Assembly (NCBI GenBank): GCA_001295905.1
Contig: LJHT01000054.1
Location: 1 to 53,452 of the forward strand
Source: a beta proteobacterium AAP51
Lineage (GTDB): Bacteria; Pseudomonadota; Gammaproteobacteria; Burkholderiales; Burkholderiaceae_C
DNA: 53,452 bases
Direction of reading: 5' to 3'
The notes below the pieces were generated by a model that saw nothing but the letters and a program-made list of their open reading frames with translations, ran no database searches and was not told the DNA's origin. Made by a program: the position numbers and the translations under genes. Shown here piece after piece: positions 28,582 to 37,630 of the stretch (position 1 is its first letter; the number at the start of each line of letters is the position of its first letter).

Positions 28582-29955
28582 TCAGCCGCCGGCCAGCTTC
28601 ATGCGGCCTACGAGCACCGAGCCCACGGACTTGCTGCCCGAGTTGTAGACGTCGGCGCCGATGGCCACGATGTCCTTGAACATCTGCTTCAGGTTGCCGG
28701 CGATGGTCACCTCGTGCACCGGGTGCACGATGCGGCCGCCCTCCACCCAGAAGCCGGCGGCGCCACGGGAATAGTCGCCCGTCACGTAGTTCACGCCCTG
28801 GCCCATCAGTTCGGTGACGAAGAGGCCGCGGCCCAGCTTGCGCAGCATGGCGTCGAGGTCGTCACCGGGCTGCGTGAGCCGGCTGGTCATCACCAGGTTC
28901 TGCGAGCCTCCCGCATGGCCGGTGGTCTTCATGCCCAGCTTGCGCGCCGAGTAGCTGGAGAGAAAGTAGCCCTGCACCCGCCCGGCCTTCACCACCTGGC
29001 GCGCCATCGTGCGCACGCCTTCGTCGTCGAAAGGCGCGCTGCCCTTGCCTTTGGGCTGGTGCGGGTCTTCCTTCACGTCGATGTGCGGGGCCAGCACACG
29101 CTGGCCCAGGCTGTCGACGAGGAAGCTGGTCTTGCGGTACAGCGCCCCGCCCGAGGTGGCCTGCACATAGGCGCCCAGCAGGCCGGCGGCCACGGTGCTT
29201 TCGAAGAGCACCGGCACCTCGGCCGTAACCACCGGCCGCGACTTCAGGCGCGCCAGCGTGCGCTCCGCCGCGTAGCGGCCCACGGCTTCGGGCGAAGCCA
29301 GGTCGGCGGCGTCGCGCATGCTGGTGTACCAGCCGTCGCGCTGCATCTGCTTGCCCTTGCCGGCGATGGCCGAGACCGACAGGTAGTGCCGCGAACTGGC
29401 ATAACCCCCGCGAAAGCCGCGCGAGTTGCCGGCCCAGAAATGCGCCTGCTGCGCCGAGACGCCCGCGCCTTCGCTGTTGGTGATGAGCTTGTGCGTCTTC
29501 AGCGCCGCGTCTTCGCAGCGCCGCGCCAGCTCGGCCGCGGCCGCGGCATCGATGGCCCAGGGGTGGAAGAGGTTCAGGTCGCGGGCCGCTTCCTGCGGGC
29601 TGGCCAGGTCTTCGGCCTCGGGCAGGCCGGCGGCCGGGTCTTCGGCGGTGAAACGCGCGATGTCGTAGGCCGCCTGCACGGTCTGCTTCAAGGCGGCGGC
29701 CGAGAAGTCGCTGGTGCTGGCATTGCCGCGCCGCTGGCCCAGGTAGACACTGACACCCAGGCTCTTGTCGCGGTTGCGTTCCACGTTCTCCAGCTCACCC
29801 TTGCGCACGCTGACGCTCAAGCCCACGCCCTCGGACACCTCGGCTCCTGCGTCGCTGGCCCCCAGGGCCTGGGCCAGGGCCAGCGTGTCCTCGACGATCT
29901 GCTGAAACTGTTCCTGGCGGTACGCGAAGCCGGTGTCGGCGCGGTCGTTACTCAT
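28582..29955 (-). CDS. pmbA: Metalloprotease PmbA/TldE
   Basis: TldE (PmbA) forms a heterodimeric zinc protease with TldD that matures microcin B17 and degrades unstructured peptides. The 457-residue protein shows VSEGVGLSVSVRKGELENVERNRDKSLGVSVYLGQRRGNAST and GLFVTELMGQGVNYVTGDYSRGAAGFWVEGG, both family marks. The ATG at 29955 (MSNDRADTGF) is used. The TldD partner, which carries the zinc ligands, is not in the window. It is divergent from darP, 80 bp away. Confidence 0.94.
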   Translation of the reverse strand: MSNDRADTGFAYRQEQFQQIVEDTLALAQALGASDAGAEVSEGVGLSVSVRKGELENVERNRDKSLGVSVYLGQRRGNASTSDFSAAALKQTVQAAYDIARFTAEDPAAGLPEAEDLASPQEAARDLNLFHPWAIDAAAAAELARRCEDAALKTHKLITNSEGAGVSAQQAHFWAGNSRGFRGGYASSRHYLSVSAIAGKGKQMQRDGWYTSMRDAADLASPEAVGRYAAERTLARLKSRPVVTAEVPVLFESTVAAGLLGAYVQATSGGALYRKTSFLVDSLGQRVLAPHIDVKEDPHQPKGKGSAPFDDEGVRTMARQVVKAGRVQGYFLSSYSARKLGMKTTGHAGGSQNLVMTSRLTQPGDDLDAMLRKLGRGLFVTELMGQGVNYVTGDYSRGAAGFWVEGGRIVHPVHEVTIAGNLKQMFKDIVAIGADVYNSGSKSVGSVLVGRMKLAGG

Positions 29956-30035
29956 GAGCGGGTGGTCTTCCGAAGTCCACACTTATGATACCGACCCCCC
30001 TACCCCGGCCAGCTCGGCACGAGCGGCAAGCAACC

Positions 30036-30635
30036 ATGGCCCGACGCGCCGCCCCGCACCGCGGCACCGATGTGCACTACGGCGATTTCGCCGAAGACGC
30101 GCAGGACAACCGCCCCAGCAAGACGCAGCGCAAGCAGCAATCGCACGCCTTGCAAGACCTGGGCGAAGCAGCCGCCGCGCTGTCGGCCGAGGCGCTGAAG
30201 GCCATCGAGATGCCCGAGTCGCTGCGCGATGCCATCGAGCAATACCGCCGCACGAAAAGCCACGAAGGCCGCCGCCGCCAGCTGCAGTACGTGGGCAAGC
30301 TGATGCGCGGTGCCGACGAGGAAGCCCTGCGCGAAGCCGTGGCCGCGGCCACGCTGGGCACGGCGCAGAACCAGCTGGCGCTGCACGAGGCCGAACGCTG
30401 GCGCGCCGAACTCATCGCCGGCGATGAAGCCCTCACGCGCTGGCTGCAAGAGCACCCGCAGACCGACACCCAAGAGCTGCGCAGCCTGGTGCGCCAGGCC
30501 CGCAAGGACGCCGCCGGCCTGGCCCCGGAAGCGCGCCAGCCCAAGAGCTTCCGCGAGCTCTTCCAGTACATCAAGCCGATGTTGTCGCCCGACCGCACGC
30601 CGGGCGCCGCCCCTGAACCGACGGAGGAAGCATGA
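30036..30635 (+). CDS. darP: Ribosome biogenesis factor DarP (YjgA, DUF615)
   Basis: Binds late 50S precursors in E. coli and promotes peptidyl transferase centre maturation. The 199-residue protein has the family core SKTQRKQQSHALQDLGEAAAALSAEALKAIEMPESLRDAIEQYRR...HEGRRRQLQYVGKLMR. The ATG at 30036 is chosen. It is divergent from pmbA, a pairing conserved in proteobacteria, and overlaps mog by ATGA. Confidence 0.93.
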   Translation: MARRAAPHRGTDVHYGDFAEDAQDNRPSKTQRKQQSHALQDLGEAAAALSAEALKAIEMPESLRDAIEQYRRTKSHEGRRRQLQYVGKLMRGADEEALREAVAAATLGTAQNQLALHEAERWRAELIAGDEALTRWLQEHPQTDTQELRSLVRQARKDAAGLAPEARQPKSFRELFQYIKPMLSPDRTPGAAPEPTEEA

Positions 30636-31225
30636 GCGCACTCGACCCCGTTCGCATCGGCGTGGTGTCCATCAGCGACCGCGCGTCTGCGGGCGTCTAT
30701 GAAGACAAGGGCATCCCCGCGCTGCAAGACTGGCTGGGCCGCGCGCTGCTGAACCCGGTGCAGTGGCACACGCGGCTGATTCCCGACGAAGAAGCCGGCA
30801 TCAGCGCGGCACTGCGCGAACTGGTGGACGAAGTGCAGTGCGACCTGGTGCTCACCACCGGCGGCACCGGCCCGGCCCCGCGCGACGTGACGCCCGAGGC
30901 CACGCTGGCGGTGGCCGACAAGGTGATGCCCGGCTTCGGTGAACAGATGCGGCAGATCAGCCTGGCCTTCGTGCCCACGGCCATCCTCTCGCGCCAGGTG
31001 GCGGTGGTGCGCGGGCGCGCGCTCATCATCAACCTGCCGGGGCAGCCCAAGAGCATTGCCGAAACCCTGCAGGGCCTGCCCGAGCGCAACCCACCGGTGC
31101 ATGGCATCTTCGCGGCGGTGCCCTACTGCATCGACCTCATCGGCGGCCCCTACCTGGAAACGGACGGCCAGCTCTGCCAGGCCTTCAGGCCGAAATCCGC
31201 ACAGCGGCCGAAGCCGGCGGCCTGA
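30632..31225 (+). CDS. mog: Molybdopterin adenylyltransferase Mog
   Basis: Adenylates molybdopterin so that MoeA can insert molybdate during Mo-cofactor synthesis. The 197 residues include GVVSISDRASAGVYEDKGIP at the start, the MPT-binding TTGGTGPAPRDVTPEAT near residue 75, and LIINLPGQPKSIAETL. It overlaps darP by 4 bp. No other moa/moe gene is in the window. Confidence 0.94.
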   Translation: MSALDPVRIGVVSISDRASAGVYEDKGIPALQDWLGRALLNPVQWHTRLIPDEEAGISAALRELVDEVQCDLVLTTGGTGPAPRDVTPEATLAVADKVMPGFGEQMRQISLAFVPTAILSRQVAVVRGRALIINLPGQPKSIAETLQGLPERNPPVHGIFAAVPYCIDLIGGPYLETDGQLCQAFRPKSAQRPKPAA

Positions 31226-31291
31226 AGCTTCCAGCTCAAGCTTCAACACGGGGGGCCGATACCCACCCGATGCCCTGTCATCGGCACCCGC

Positions 31292-33301
31292 ATGTCTGAA
31301 GCCCACAGCCCCCCGGCCCGCTTGCTGCCCACCGTGTCCATCGTCGAAGAGACGATGCGGCGCGCGCGGCGCGCCGTGGCCGTGGCCTTGCTGGGGGCCG
31401 GGCTCATGGCGGCCCTGCTGCTGGGGCAGCACCAGTGGTCGGCCGCCGCGCTGCAGCGCGCTGCCGACCGCCATGCCCAGGCCCACAAGCTGGCTGGCGA
31501 TGTGCGCACGGCCGACCAGCAACTGGCCATGGCCGCCCAGATGGCCGCGCTGACCGGCGACGCCGCCTGGATAGACCGCTACGAGAAGCTGGTGCCCGAG
31601 CTGGCCCTGGCCATCGAGCACGCACGCTTGCTGGCCCCGCAGGTGGACACCGAGCGCTACCAGGCCCGCACCAGCGACACCACGGCGCTGCTGGCACGCA
31701 TGCATGCCTCGGCCACCGAAGCGCTGAAGTCGGGCGCGGCCGATTCGGCGCGGGCGCTCTTCGACAGCGAGCGTTACCTCAGCCAGACCCGCCTGCTGCG
31801 CGAAGCCACCGAAGAGCTCACCAGGGCCTCGCTGGCCGCCACCGAACAAGAGGTGAACCGGCAGCACACCGCCGCGCTGGCCAGCACCGCTGCCGTGCTG
31901 CTGCTGGCACTGGCAGTGGGTGGCGGGCTGTGGCGCTGGCTCACCCTGGGCCTGGGCCGTTCACGCCACACGCTGCTGGAGGCCGAAGTGCGCATCCAGC
32001 GCCTGGCCGCGAGCGACCTGCTGACGGGCCTGGACAACCGCGCCGCACTGCACGACGCCATGCACACGCTGATGAGCCGCGCGCGCCGCCACCAGGAAGA
32101 GCTGGCGGTGCTGATGGTCGACCTCGACCGCTTCAAGCCCGTGAACGACCGCCACGGCCACATGGTGGGCGACCTCGTGCTCAAGGAGGTGGCGCGCCGC
32201 CTCTCGCGCTGCCTGCGCGGCAGCGACCTGCGCGCGCGCTACGGCGGCGACGAGTTCGTGGTGGTGGTCGACGAACGCGAGGGGCCCGGCACCGCTCGTG
32301 CGGCGGCCGAGCGCATCGTCGAGAGCCTGGCCTGGCCCATGCAGTTCGGCGAGATCACCGTGAACATCGGCGCCACGGTGGGCATCGCCCGTTTCCCGCA
32401 CGACGCCACCACCGACGACGAACTGCTGCGCAAGGCCGACAGCGCGCTCTACCGTGCCAAGCAGGAAGGCCGCGGCAGCGTGTGCCTGTACGACGCCGCG
32501 CTGGACGAAGCCCTGGCCGAGCGCCACACGCTGGAAGTGGCCCTGCGCGAGGGCATCGCCGCCGGGCAGCTGGTGCCCTACTACCAGCCCATCGTCGACC
32601 TCGAAACGCGGCAGGTGCGCTCGGTCGAACTGCTGTGCCGCTGGAAGCACCCCGAACGCGGCCTGCTGTCGCCCGACAAGTTCATCCGCGTGGCCGAGGA
32701 CACCGGCCTCATCGGCCCGCTGACGATGAGCCTGCTGCGGCAGGCCACCAAGGACCTGCCGCGCTTTCCGGCGCACTGGCGGCTGTCCTTCAATGTGGCG
32801 CCACAGCAGATCCAGGACGAGACCCTGGTGCCGGCGCTGCTGGCGCAGCTGCGCGAAGCCGGCGTGCCGCCGCAGCGCCTGGACGTGGAGCTGACGGAAA
32901 CCGCACTGGTGAACGACACCGCCCGCGCGCGCGAGGTGATCATGGCGCTGAAGCGCGCCGGCATGACGGTGACGCTGGACGACTTCGGCACCGGCTACAG
33001 CAGCCTCAGCTACCTGGCCGAGATGACCTTCGACAAGATCAAGATCGACCGCAGCTTCGTGCGCACGCTGCGCAGCCGGCCCGAGAGCGCGAAGATCGTG
33101 GCCGCCATCGTGGGCCTGTCGCGCAGCCTGGGCGTGGACACCGTGGCCGAAGGCGTGGAAACCGAAGACGAGGCGCAGATGCTGCAGCAGCTGGGCTGCA
33201 AGCACGGCCAGGGCTATTTGTTCGGCCGCCCCGGGCTGGCGCGCAACGTGGGGCCCTTGCAGAGCGTGGCCAACGCCGACGCCTGGGTGCTGGCCGACTA
33301 G
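31292..33301 (+). CDS. Membrane GGDEF-EAL protein, probably bifunctional in c-di-GMP turnover
   Basis: A 669-residue protein: N-terminal helix (residues about 28-45), a periplasmic four-helix-type sensor region to about 190, a second membrane helix (HTAALASTAAVLLLALAVGGGLW), then GGDEF and EAL domains. The GGDEF site is intact (LRARYGGDEFVVVVD) with an inhibitory-site RGSD five residues before it. In the EAL domain the motif is ELL (VELLCRWKHP), with the other ligands kept (VELTETAL, LDDFGTGYSS, KIKIDRSF, VAEGVET), so phosphodiesterase activity remains possible. Located 66 bp after mog, and convergent with cysE with a 13-bp gap. Confidence 0.9.
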   Translation: MSEAHSPPARLLPTVSIVEETMRRARRAVAVALLGAGLMAALLLGQHQWSAAALQRAADRHAQAHKLAGDVRTADQQLAMAAQMAALTGDAAWIDRYEKLVPELALAIEHARLLAPQVDTERYQARTSDTTALLARMHASATEALKSGAADSARALFDSERYLSQTRLLREATEELTRASLAATEQEVNRQHTAALASTAAVLLLALAVGGGLWRWLTLGLGRSRHTLLEAEVRIQRLAASDLLTGLDNRAALHDAMHTLMSRARRHQEELAVLMVDLDRFKPVNDRHGHMVGDLVLKEVARRLSRCLRGSDLRARYGGDEFVVVVDEREGPGTARAAAERIVESLAWPMQFGEITVNIGATVGIARFPHDATTDDELLRKADSALYRAKQEGRGSVCLYDAALDEALAERHTLEVALREGIAAGQLVPYYQPIVDLETRQVRSVELLCRWKHPERGLLSPDKFIRVAEDTGLIGPLTMSLLRQATKDLPRFPAHWRLSFNVAPQQIQDETLVPALLAQLREAGVPPQRLDVELTETALVNDTARAREVIMALKRAGMTVTLDDFGTGYSSLSYLAEMTFDKIKIDRSFVRTLRSRPESAKIVAAIVGLSRSLGVDTVAEGVETEDEAQMLQQLGCKHGQGYLFGRPGLARNVGPLQSVANADAWVLAD

Positions 33302-33314
33302 GGGCTCGGGCCCG

Positions 33315-34094
33315 CTACTTCACCAGCCGGTTCAGGCGCTCGGCGTCGAAGGTTTCGGTGGTGTTGGCGTCTTGCGGCACGCAGTCGCCCACGGGCAGTT
33401 CGCGCGCACGCGCGGAGAGCTTCTCGATCGCCGCCCACAGCAGCGCGATCTGGTGCTCGTGGCCCGAGGCGTTGTCGATGAGGCCCTTCATGGCCAGCGA
33501 CACGGGGTCGTCGCCCTGCGTCACGCCGTAGGCGCTGAAGCCCATCTTCGCCGCGGCTTCCTCGCGCGCGGCCTCGGCGTCACGCTGGATGATGCGCGCC
33601 GGGTTGCCCACGGCCGTGGCCCCGGGCGGCACCGGCTTCACCACCACGGCGCTGCTGCCGATGCGCGCACCGTCACCCACGGTGAAGCCGCCCAGCACCT
33701 GCGAGTTGGCGCCGACGATGACGCCCTTGCCCAGCGTGGGGTGGCGCTTGGCGCCCTTGCTCAGCGAGGTGCCGCCCAGCGTGACGCCCTGGTAGATGGT
33801 GCAGCCATCGCCGATCTCGGCGGTTTCGCCCACCACCACGCCCATGCCGTGGTCGATGAACACGCCGCGGCCGATGGTGGCGCCGGGGTGGATCTCGATG
33901 CCCGTGAGGAAGCGGCCGATGTGCGAGGTGAACCGCGCCAGCCAGCGGAAGCCGTGACGCCAGAACCAGTTCGCGCGGCGGTGCAGCACCAGCGCGTGCA
34001 GGCCGGGGTAGCAGGTCAGCACCTCCCAGCGGGAGCGCGCCGCAGGGTCGCGCTCAAGAATGCAGGCGATGTCTTCGCGCAGGCGTTCGAACAT
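33315..34094 (-). CDS. cysE: Serine O-acetyltransferase
   Basis: Makes O-acetylserine from serine and acetyl-CoA, the first step of cysteine synthesis. The 259-residue protein has the left-handed beta-helix hexapeptide region ([44 protein letters not shown]) with the catalytic His in IDHGMG, and [19 protein letters not shown] at the end of the helix. The start [20 protein letters not shown] suits the shorter, SAT-II-like form. It lies between the GGDEF-EAL gene and trmJ, 35 bp from trmJ on the same strand; trmJ-cysE linkage is common in betaproteobacteria. Confidence 0.94.
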   Translation of the reverse strand: MFERLREDIACILERDPAARSRWEVLTCYPGLHALVLHRRANWFWRHGFRWLARFTSHIGRFLTGIEIHPGATIGRGVFIDHGMGVVVGETAEIGDGCTIYQGVTLGGTSLSKGAKRHPTLGKGVIVGANSQVLGGFTVGDGARIGSSAVVVKPVPPGATAVGNPARIIQRDAEAAREEAAAKMGFSAYGVTQGDDPVSLAMKGLIDNASGHEHQIALLWAAIEKLSARARELPVGDCVPQDANTTETFDAERLNRLVK

Positions 34095-34129
34095 GCGCGG
34101 CAGTGTAGCGGCGGGCCTGGGGCCGCGCT

Positions 34130-34849
34130 TCAGCGGCGCGCCTTGTCCACGGCGCGAGCGATGCCGCGCAGGATGTGCACCTCGTCCTGCGTGAGCTGCG
34201 CGCGGTTCAGCAGCTGGTGCAGGCGCGGCAGCAGCTTCTTCGGCGAAGCGGGGTCGAGGAAGCCCACGTCATGCAGCACCTGCTGCCAGTGCTGCAGCAG
34301 GCCCTCCAGCGCCGCGCCGTCGGCCAGGGCGGCATCGGTGGTGCGCGGCGCCACGGCATAGCCGCCCAGGGCCTGGCGCCAGTCGTAGGCGATCAGCTGC
34401 ACCGCCTGCGCGAGGTTGAGCGAGCCGTAGTCGGCCGGCGCCGGTATCGACAGGCAGGCGTGGCAGCGGTACACGTCTTCGTTCAAGAGTCCGGTGCGCT
34501 CGGGGCCGAAGACGAAGGCCACGCGGTGGGCGCTGGCCGCCAGCGTGGCGAAGTGCTCGCGCGGGGCGTAGGTGGGCGGGCCGAAGTCGCGCGGCGTCAT
34601 CGCGGTGGCGCAGGCCCAGCTGCTGCCTTCCAGCGCCTCGGACAGGCTGTCGACGATGCGGGCCCGCGTCAGCACATCGGCCGCGCCGCTGGCCATGGCC
34701 ACGGTTTCCTCGCGGCTGAGCACGTCGTCGAAGCGCGGCTGCACCAGCACCAGTTCCGAGAAGCCCATCACCTTCATGGCCCGCGCGGCCGCGCCCACGT
34801 TGCCGGCATGGCTGGTGCGAACCAGCACAAAACGTGTCGGGTCTGGCAA
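34130..34849 (-). CDS. trmJ: tRNA (cytidine/uridine-2'-O-)-methyltransferase TrmJ
   Basis: SPOUT methyltransferase modifying position 32 of several tRNAs. The core is clear: [83 protein letters not shown] with the AdoMet knot. There is no ATG in a suitable place: the frame is open far upstream, but homologues begin just before [10 protein letters not shown] use the TTG at 34849, giving [13 protein letters not shown] and 239 residues; another TTG at 34897 is possible. Divergent from suhB, 144 bp away. Identity is sure, the start is not. Confidence 0.9.
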   Translation of the reverse strand: MPDPTRFVLVRTSHAGNVGAAARAMKVMGFSELVLVQPRFDDVLSREETVAMASGAADVLTRARIVDSLSEALEGSSWACATAMTPRDFGPPTYAPREHFATLAASAHRVAFVFGPERTGLLNEDVYRCHACLSIPAPADYGSLNLAQAVQLIAYDWRQALGGYAVAPRTTDAALADGAALEGLLQHWQQVLHDVGFLDPASPKKLLPRLHQLLNRAQLTQDEVHILRGIARAVDKARR

Positions 34850-34993
34850 GGCGGCGGGCGCTTCGGCAGCGCCCGCAGGGGGGTTCGGCAGGGGCAAGGA
34901 CGTAAACTCGCAGGCTTGGGCGCGGGCATTGTCACCGCCGCCCGCGCTCTTTATCCCCTTCAACGCCCCCCTTCTTTGCCCGCAGGCCGCCCC

Positions 34994-36016
34994 ATGTCGC
35001 AAGCAGCGCTCCACCCCATGCTCAACACCGCCATCAAGGCGGCCCGCACCGCAGGTTCCATCATCAACCGCGCCGCACTCGACCTCGAAGTGCTGAAGGT
35101 GGGCAGCAAGGGCCCCAACGACTTCGTCTCGGAAGTCGACCAGGCGGCAGAGCAGGCCATCATCGGCACGCTGCTGGAGGCCTACCCCGGCCACGGCATC
35201 CTGGCCGAAGAAAGCGGGCGCACCCATGGCGCCAAGCACAGCGACTACGTCTGGATCATCGACCCGCTGGACGGCACCACCAACTTCATCCACGGCTTCC
35301 CGGTCTATGCCGTGAGCATTGCGCTGGCCTACCGCGGCCAGGTGCAGCAGGCCGTGGTGTACGACCCCACGCGCAACGACCTCTTCTACGCCAGCAAGGG
35401 CCGCGGCGCCTTCCTCAACGACCGCCGCCTGCGCGTGAGCAAGCGCACGCGCCTCAGCGATGCGCTGGTGGGCACCGGCTTCCCTTTCCGCAAGGGCGAC
35501 AACTTCAAGCGCTACGTGAAGATGTTCGAAGAGCTGATGGCCAGCTGCGCCGGCCTGCGCCGCCCGGGTGCTGCAGCACTGGACCTGTGCTACGTGGCCG
35601 CCGGCTACTACGACGGTTTCTTCGAGACCGGCCTGAACCCCTGGGACGCGGCTGCCGGCTCATTGATGATCACCGAGGCCGGTGGCTTGGTGGGCAACTT
35701 CACCGGCGACAGCGACTTCCTCTACCAGCGCGAGATCGTCGCCGGCAACCCGAAGGTGTACGGGCAGATGGTGCAGATCCTGGCGCCCTACACGCGCGTC
35801 ATCAAGGAAGACGCGCCGGCCGAAGGCCCGCTGTCGGCTGCGGCCGTGGGTCTGGCCGGCGTGGCTGCGCAGGCTGATGCCACGCAGGCCTTCGTGGCCG
35901 CCGCCGAGGGCGCGCCGGCCGCGGCAGCCGCGGCAGCTGCGAAGAAGGCCGCGGTGCGCATCCGCAAGACCGCCGCGCCCGCCGCCCCGGCCGACGCCGA
36001 CGACGCCCCGATGTGA
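34994..36016 (+). CDS. suhB: Inositol-1-monophosphatase family protein SuhB
   Basis: Li-sensitive phosphatase family; SuhB also takes part in rRNA antitermination complexes in E. coli. Metal ligands are visible in ILAEESGR (about residue 70), [16 protein letters not shown] (about 90) and [13 protein letters not shown] (about 217). At 340 residues it is about 70 longer than usual: after [15 protein letters not shown] the tail is almost all Ala with Lys/Arg ([21 protein letters not shown]), a low-complexity basic extension that might contact nucleic acid. The ATG at 34994 gives the normal start. The stop overlaps the GTG of the next gene (GTGA). Confidence 0.93.
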   Translation: MSQAALHPMLNTAIKAARTAGSIINRAALDLEVLKVGSKGPNDFVSEVDQAAEQAIIGTLLEAYPGHGILAEESGRTHGAKHSDYVWIIDPLDGTTNFIHGFPVYAVSIALAYRGQVQQAVVYDPTRNDLFYASKGRGAFLNDRRLRVSKRTRLSDALVGTGFPFRKGDNFKRYVKMFEELMASCAGLRRPGAAALDLCYVAAGYYDGFFETGLNPWDAAAGSLMITEAGGLVGNFTGDSDFLYQREIVAGNPKVYGQMVQILAPYTRVIKEDAPAEGPLSAAAVGLAGVAAQADATQAFVAAAEGAPAAAAAAAAKKAAVRIRKTAAPAAPADADDAPM

Positions 36017-36591
36017 GCGCCGCGATGCACCCCGCCGCCATGCCGCTGCCCGCGCACCAGCTGACGATGACGGTGCTGATGACGCCCGACACCGCCAACT
36101 TCGCCGGCCACGTGCACGGCGGCACCATCCTCAAGCTGCTGGACCAGGTGGCCTACGCCTGCGCCAGCCGCTATGCCAGCCGCTACTGCGTGACGCTCAG
36201 CGTCGACCAGGTGATGTTCCGCCAGCCCGTGCACGTGGGCGAGCTGGTGCACTTCATGGCCAGCGTGAACCACACCGGCAACTCGTCGATGGAAGTGGGC
36301 ATCAAGGTGGTGGCGGAGCAGATCCGCGAACAGAGCGTGCGCCACGTGAACAGCTGCTTCTTCACGATGGTGGCGGTGGACGACGAGCGCAAGCCCACCG
36401 CCGTGCCGCCGCTGCAGCCGCAAACGCCCGACGAACACCGCCGCTGGGCCGCGGCGCTGGTGCGCAAGCAGATGCGGCGTGAGCTGGAGCAGCGCTTCGC
36501 GGCCTTGCTGCAGCCGTCCGAGGGCACGAGCGCGAGCAACGGCCCGAGCCCCGGGCCAATCTCCGGCCCCAGCTCCAGCCCCGTCGGCTGA
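36013..36591 (+). CDS. Acyl-CoA thioesterase, hotdog fold (YciA-like)
   Basis: A 192-residue hydrolase of acyl-CoA thioesters. It shows [39 protein letters not shown], with the Asp of LLDQVAY as likely catalytic residue, and [22 protein letters not shown] [22 protein letters not shown]. The GTG at 36013 overlaps the suhB stop, implying coupling; the ATG at 36025 is an alternative. A Pro/Ser/Gly-rich tail ([18 protein letters not shown]) ends the protein. Chain-length preference is unknown. Confidence 0.88.
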   Translation: MSAAMHPAAMPLPAHQLTMTVLMTPDTANFAGHVHGGTILKLLDQVAYACASRYASRYCVTLSVDQVMFRQPVHVGELVHFMASVNHTGNSSMEVGIKVVAEQIREQSVRHVNSCFFTMVAVDDERKPTAVPPLQPQTPDEHRRWAAALVRKQMRRELEQRFAALLQPSEGTSASNGPSPGPISGPSSSPVG

Positions 36592-36668
36592 ACCCCTGGC
36601 CGGAAGGGCCACACCGTCGAGTTCATGCGAGTGGGCTGAAACCTGCGGTGTCTTGCAAACCATCCCAA

Positions 36669-36690
36669 TTGTAATGTACAGTTTACTTTA
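36669..36690 (+). promoter_or_regulatory. AT-rich promoter/operator region before the membrane protein-XRE pair
   Basis: The stretch TTGTAATGTACAGTTTACTT is strikingly AT-rich against its surroundings and contains the palindrome TGTACA flanked by GTAA and TTAC. It ends 22 bp before the start of the membrane-protein gene, so it probably holds the promoter and could be the operator for the XRE regulator encoded just downstream. Exact -35/-10 assignment is not possible by eye. Confidence 0.45.
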
Positions 36691-36712
36691 TGTTCGCTGA
36701 GACGTACCTGCC

Positions 36713-37342
36713 ATGACCAAAGTGCTGCTCGTCCTCTTCGGCTTCCTGGGCCTGGGCGCGGCGCTGGCCGCGGGCTGGAACCCGCTGCCGGTGCGTGACG
36801 GCCTGGTGGGCGGCGCCTTGTTGCTGGCCACCGCCGCCTGGGCGCGCTGGCACTGGCAACAGCGCGCGGCGCTGGGCCACGACCCCTCTGCCACCGAGCG
36901 CCGCGCCTGGCTCTACATGGCCGGCACTGCGCTCATCTGCGGCTTCGTGGCCGTGGTGCTGATGACGCCCGGCTCCGAGGTGCACCGCGCCACGGGCGGC
37001 ACGGGCGGCTACGACAGCTGGATCATGTTCGCCTGCGGGGCGCTGGCCTGGTGGCTGGTGCACGACGGCAGCACCACGCAGGACGAGCGCGACCGCGCCA
37101 TCGATGCCTTCGCCAACCGCGTGGGCTACACCACGCTGATCGCGCTGCTGCTGGTGTTCCTGCTGGCCCTGGGCTTCGCGCCCAAGCCCGCCATGGCGCG
37201 CTTCACGCACTGGCTCATCGCCAACACGCTGCTCAACCTCATCATGTTTTCCTGCCTGGCGCAGTACGTGGCGCAGCTGGCCGCCTACTGGCGCGATGCG
37301 CGTGACCTGGGCCGTCAGGCCGACCAACGCGCCGCGGTCTGA
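36713..37342 (+). CDS. Uncharacterised membrane protein paired with an XRE regulator
   Basis: A 209-residue protein I do not recognise by name. It has about six hydrophobic segments: residues 3-20, 26-42, 66-84, 101-118, 138-156 and 170-190, with a short acidic loop (DGSTTQDERDRAIDAFANRVGY) before the fifth. It reads directly into the XRE gene (1-nt gap), and such pairs of a small membrane protein and a small HTH regulator are frequent in bacteria; the membrane partner may control the regulator. No signal peptide or enzyme motif is seen. Confidence 0.7.
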   Translation: MTKVLLVLFGFLGLGAALAAGWNPLPVRDGLVGGALLLATAAWARWHWQQRAALGHDPSATERRAWLYMAGTALICGFVAVVLMTPGSEVHRATGGTGGYDSWIMFACGALAWWLVHDGSTTQDERDRAIDAFANRVGYTTLIALLLVFLLALGFAPKPAMARFTHWLIANTLLNLIMFSCLAQYVAQLAAYWRDARDLGRQADQRAAV

Positions 37343-37343
37343 C

Positions 37344-37577
37344 ATGACACCGGGCCGACCCTCCACCCAACCCATCGACAACCAGATCCGCCGTCTGCGC
37401 TTCGACCACGGCGAGATGACGCAGGAGGCGCTCGCCAATGCCGTCGGCATCACCCGCCAGACCGTCATCGCACTCGAAGCTGCCCGCTACGCCCCTTCGC
37501 TCGAACTCGCCATGAAGATCGCCGAGGTGTTCGGCAAGAAGGTCGATGAGGTGTTCTTCCGGCGCGCCGCGGGGTAA
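37344..37577 (+). CDS. Small XRE-family transcriptional regulator
   Basis: A 77-residue protein consisting of one helix-turn-helix domain: NQIRRLRFDHGEMTQEALANAVGITRQTVIALEAARYAPSLELAMKIAEVFGKKVDEVFF. The form with IxxxExxxYxPSLxLAxKIAxxFxxxxEExF is the YozG/YgzD-like group that usually sits beside a small membrane protein. The ATG at 37344 follows the membrane-protein stop by one base. Autoregulation through the AT-rich element at 36669-36690 is a reasonable guess. Confidence 0.88.
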   Translation: MTPGRPSTQPIDNQIRRLRFDHGEMTQEALANAVGITRQTVIALEAARYAPSLELAMKIAEVFGKKVDEVFFRRAAG

Positions 37578-37630
37578 AGCGGCGAAACAGCGACCTGCCC
37601 CCACCACCCCCAACCCGAGGCGCCAAGTCC

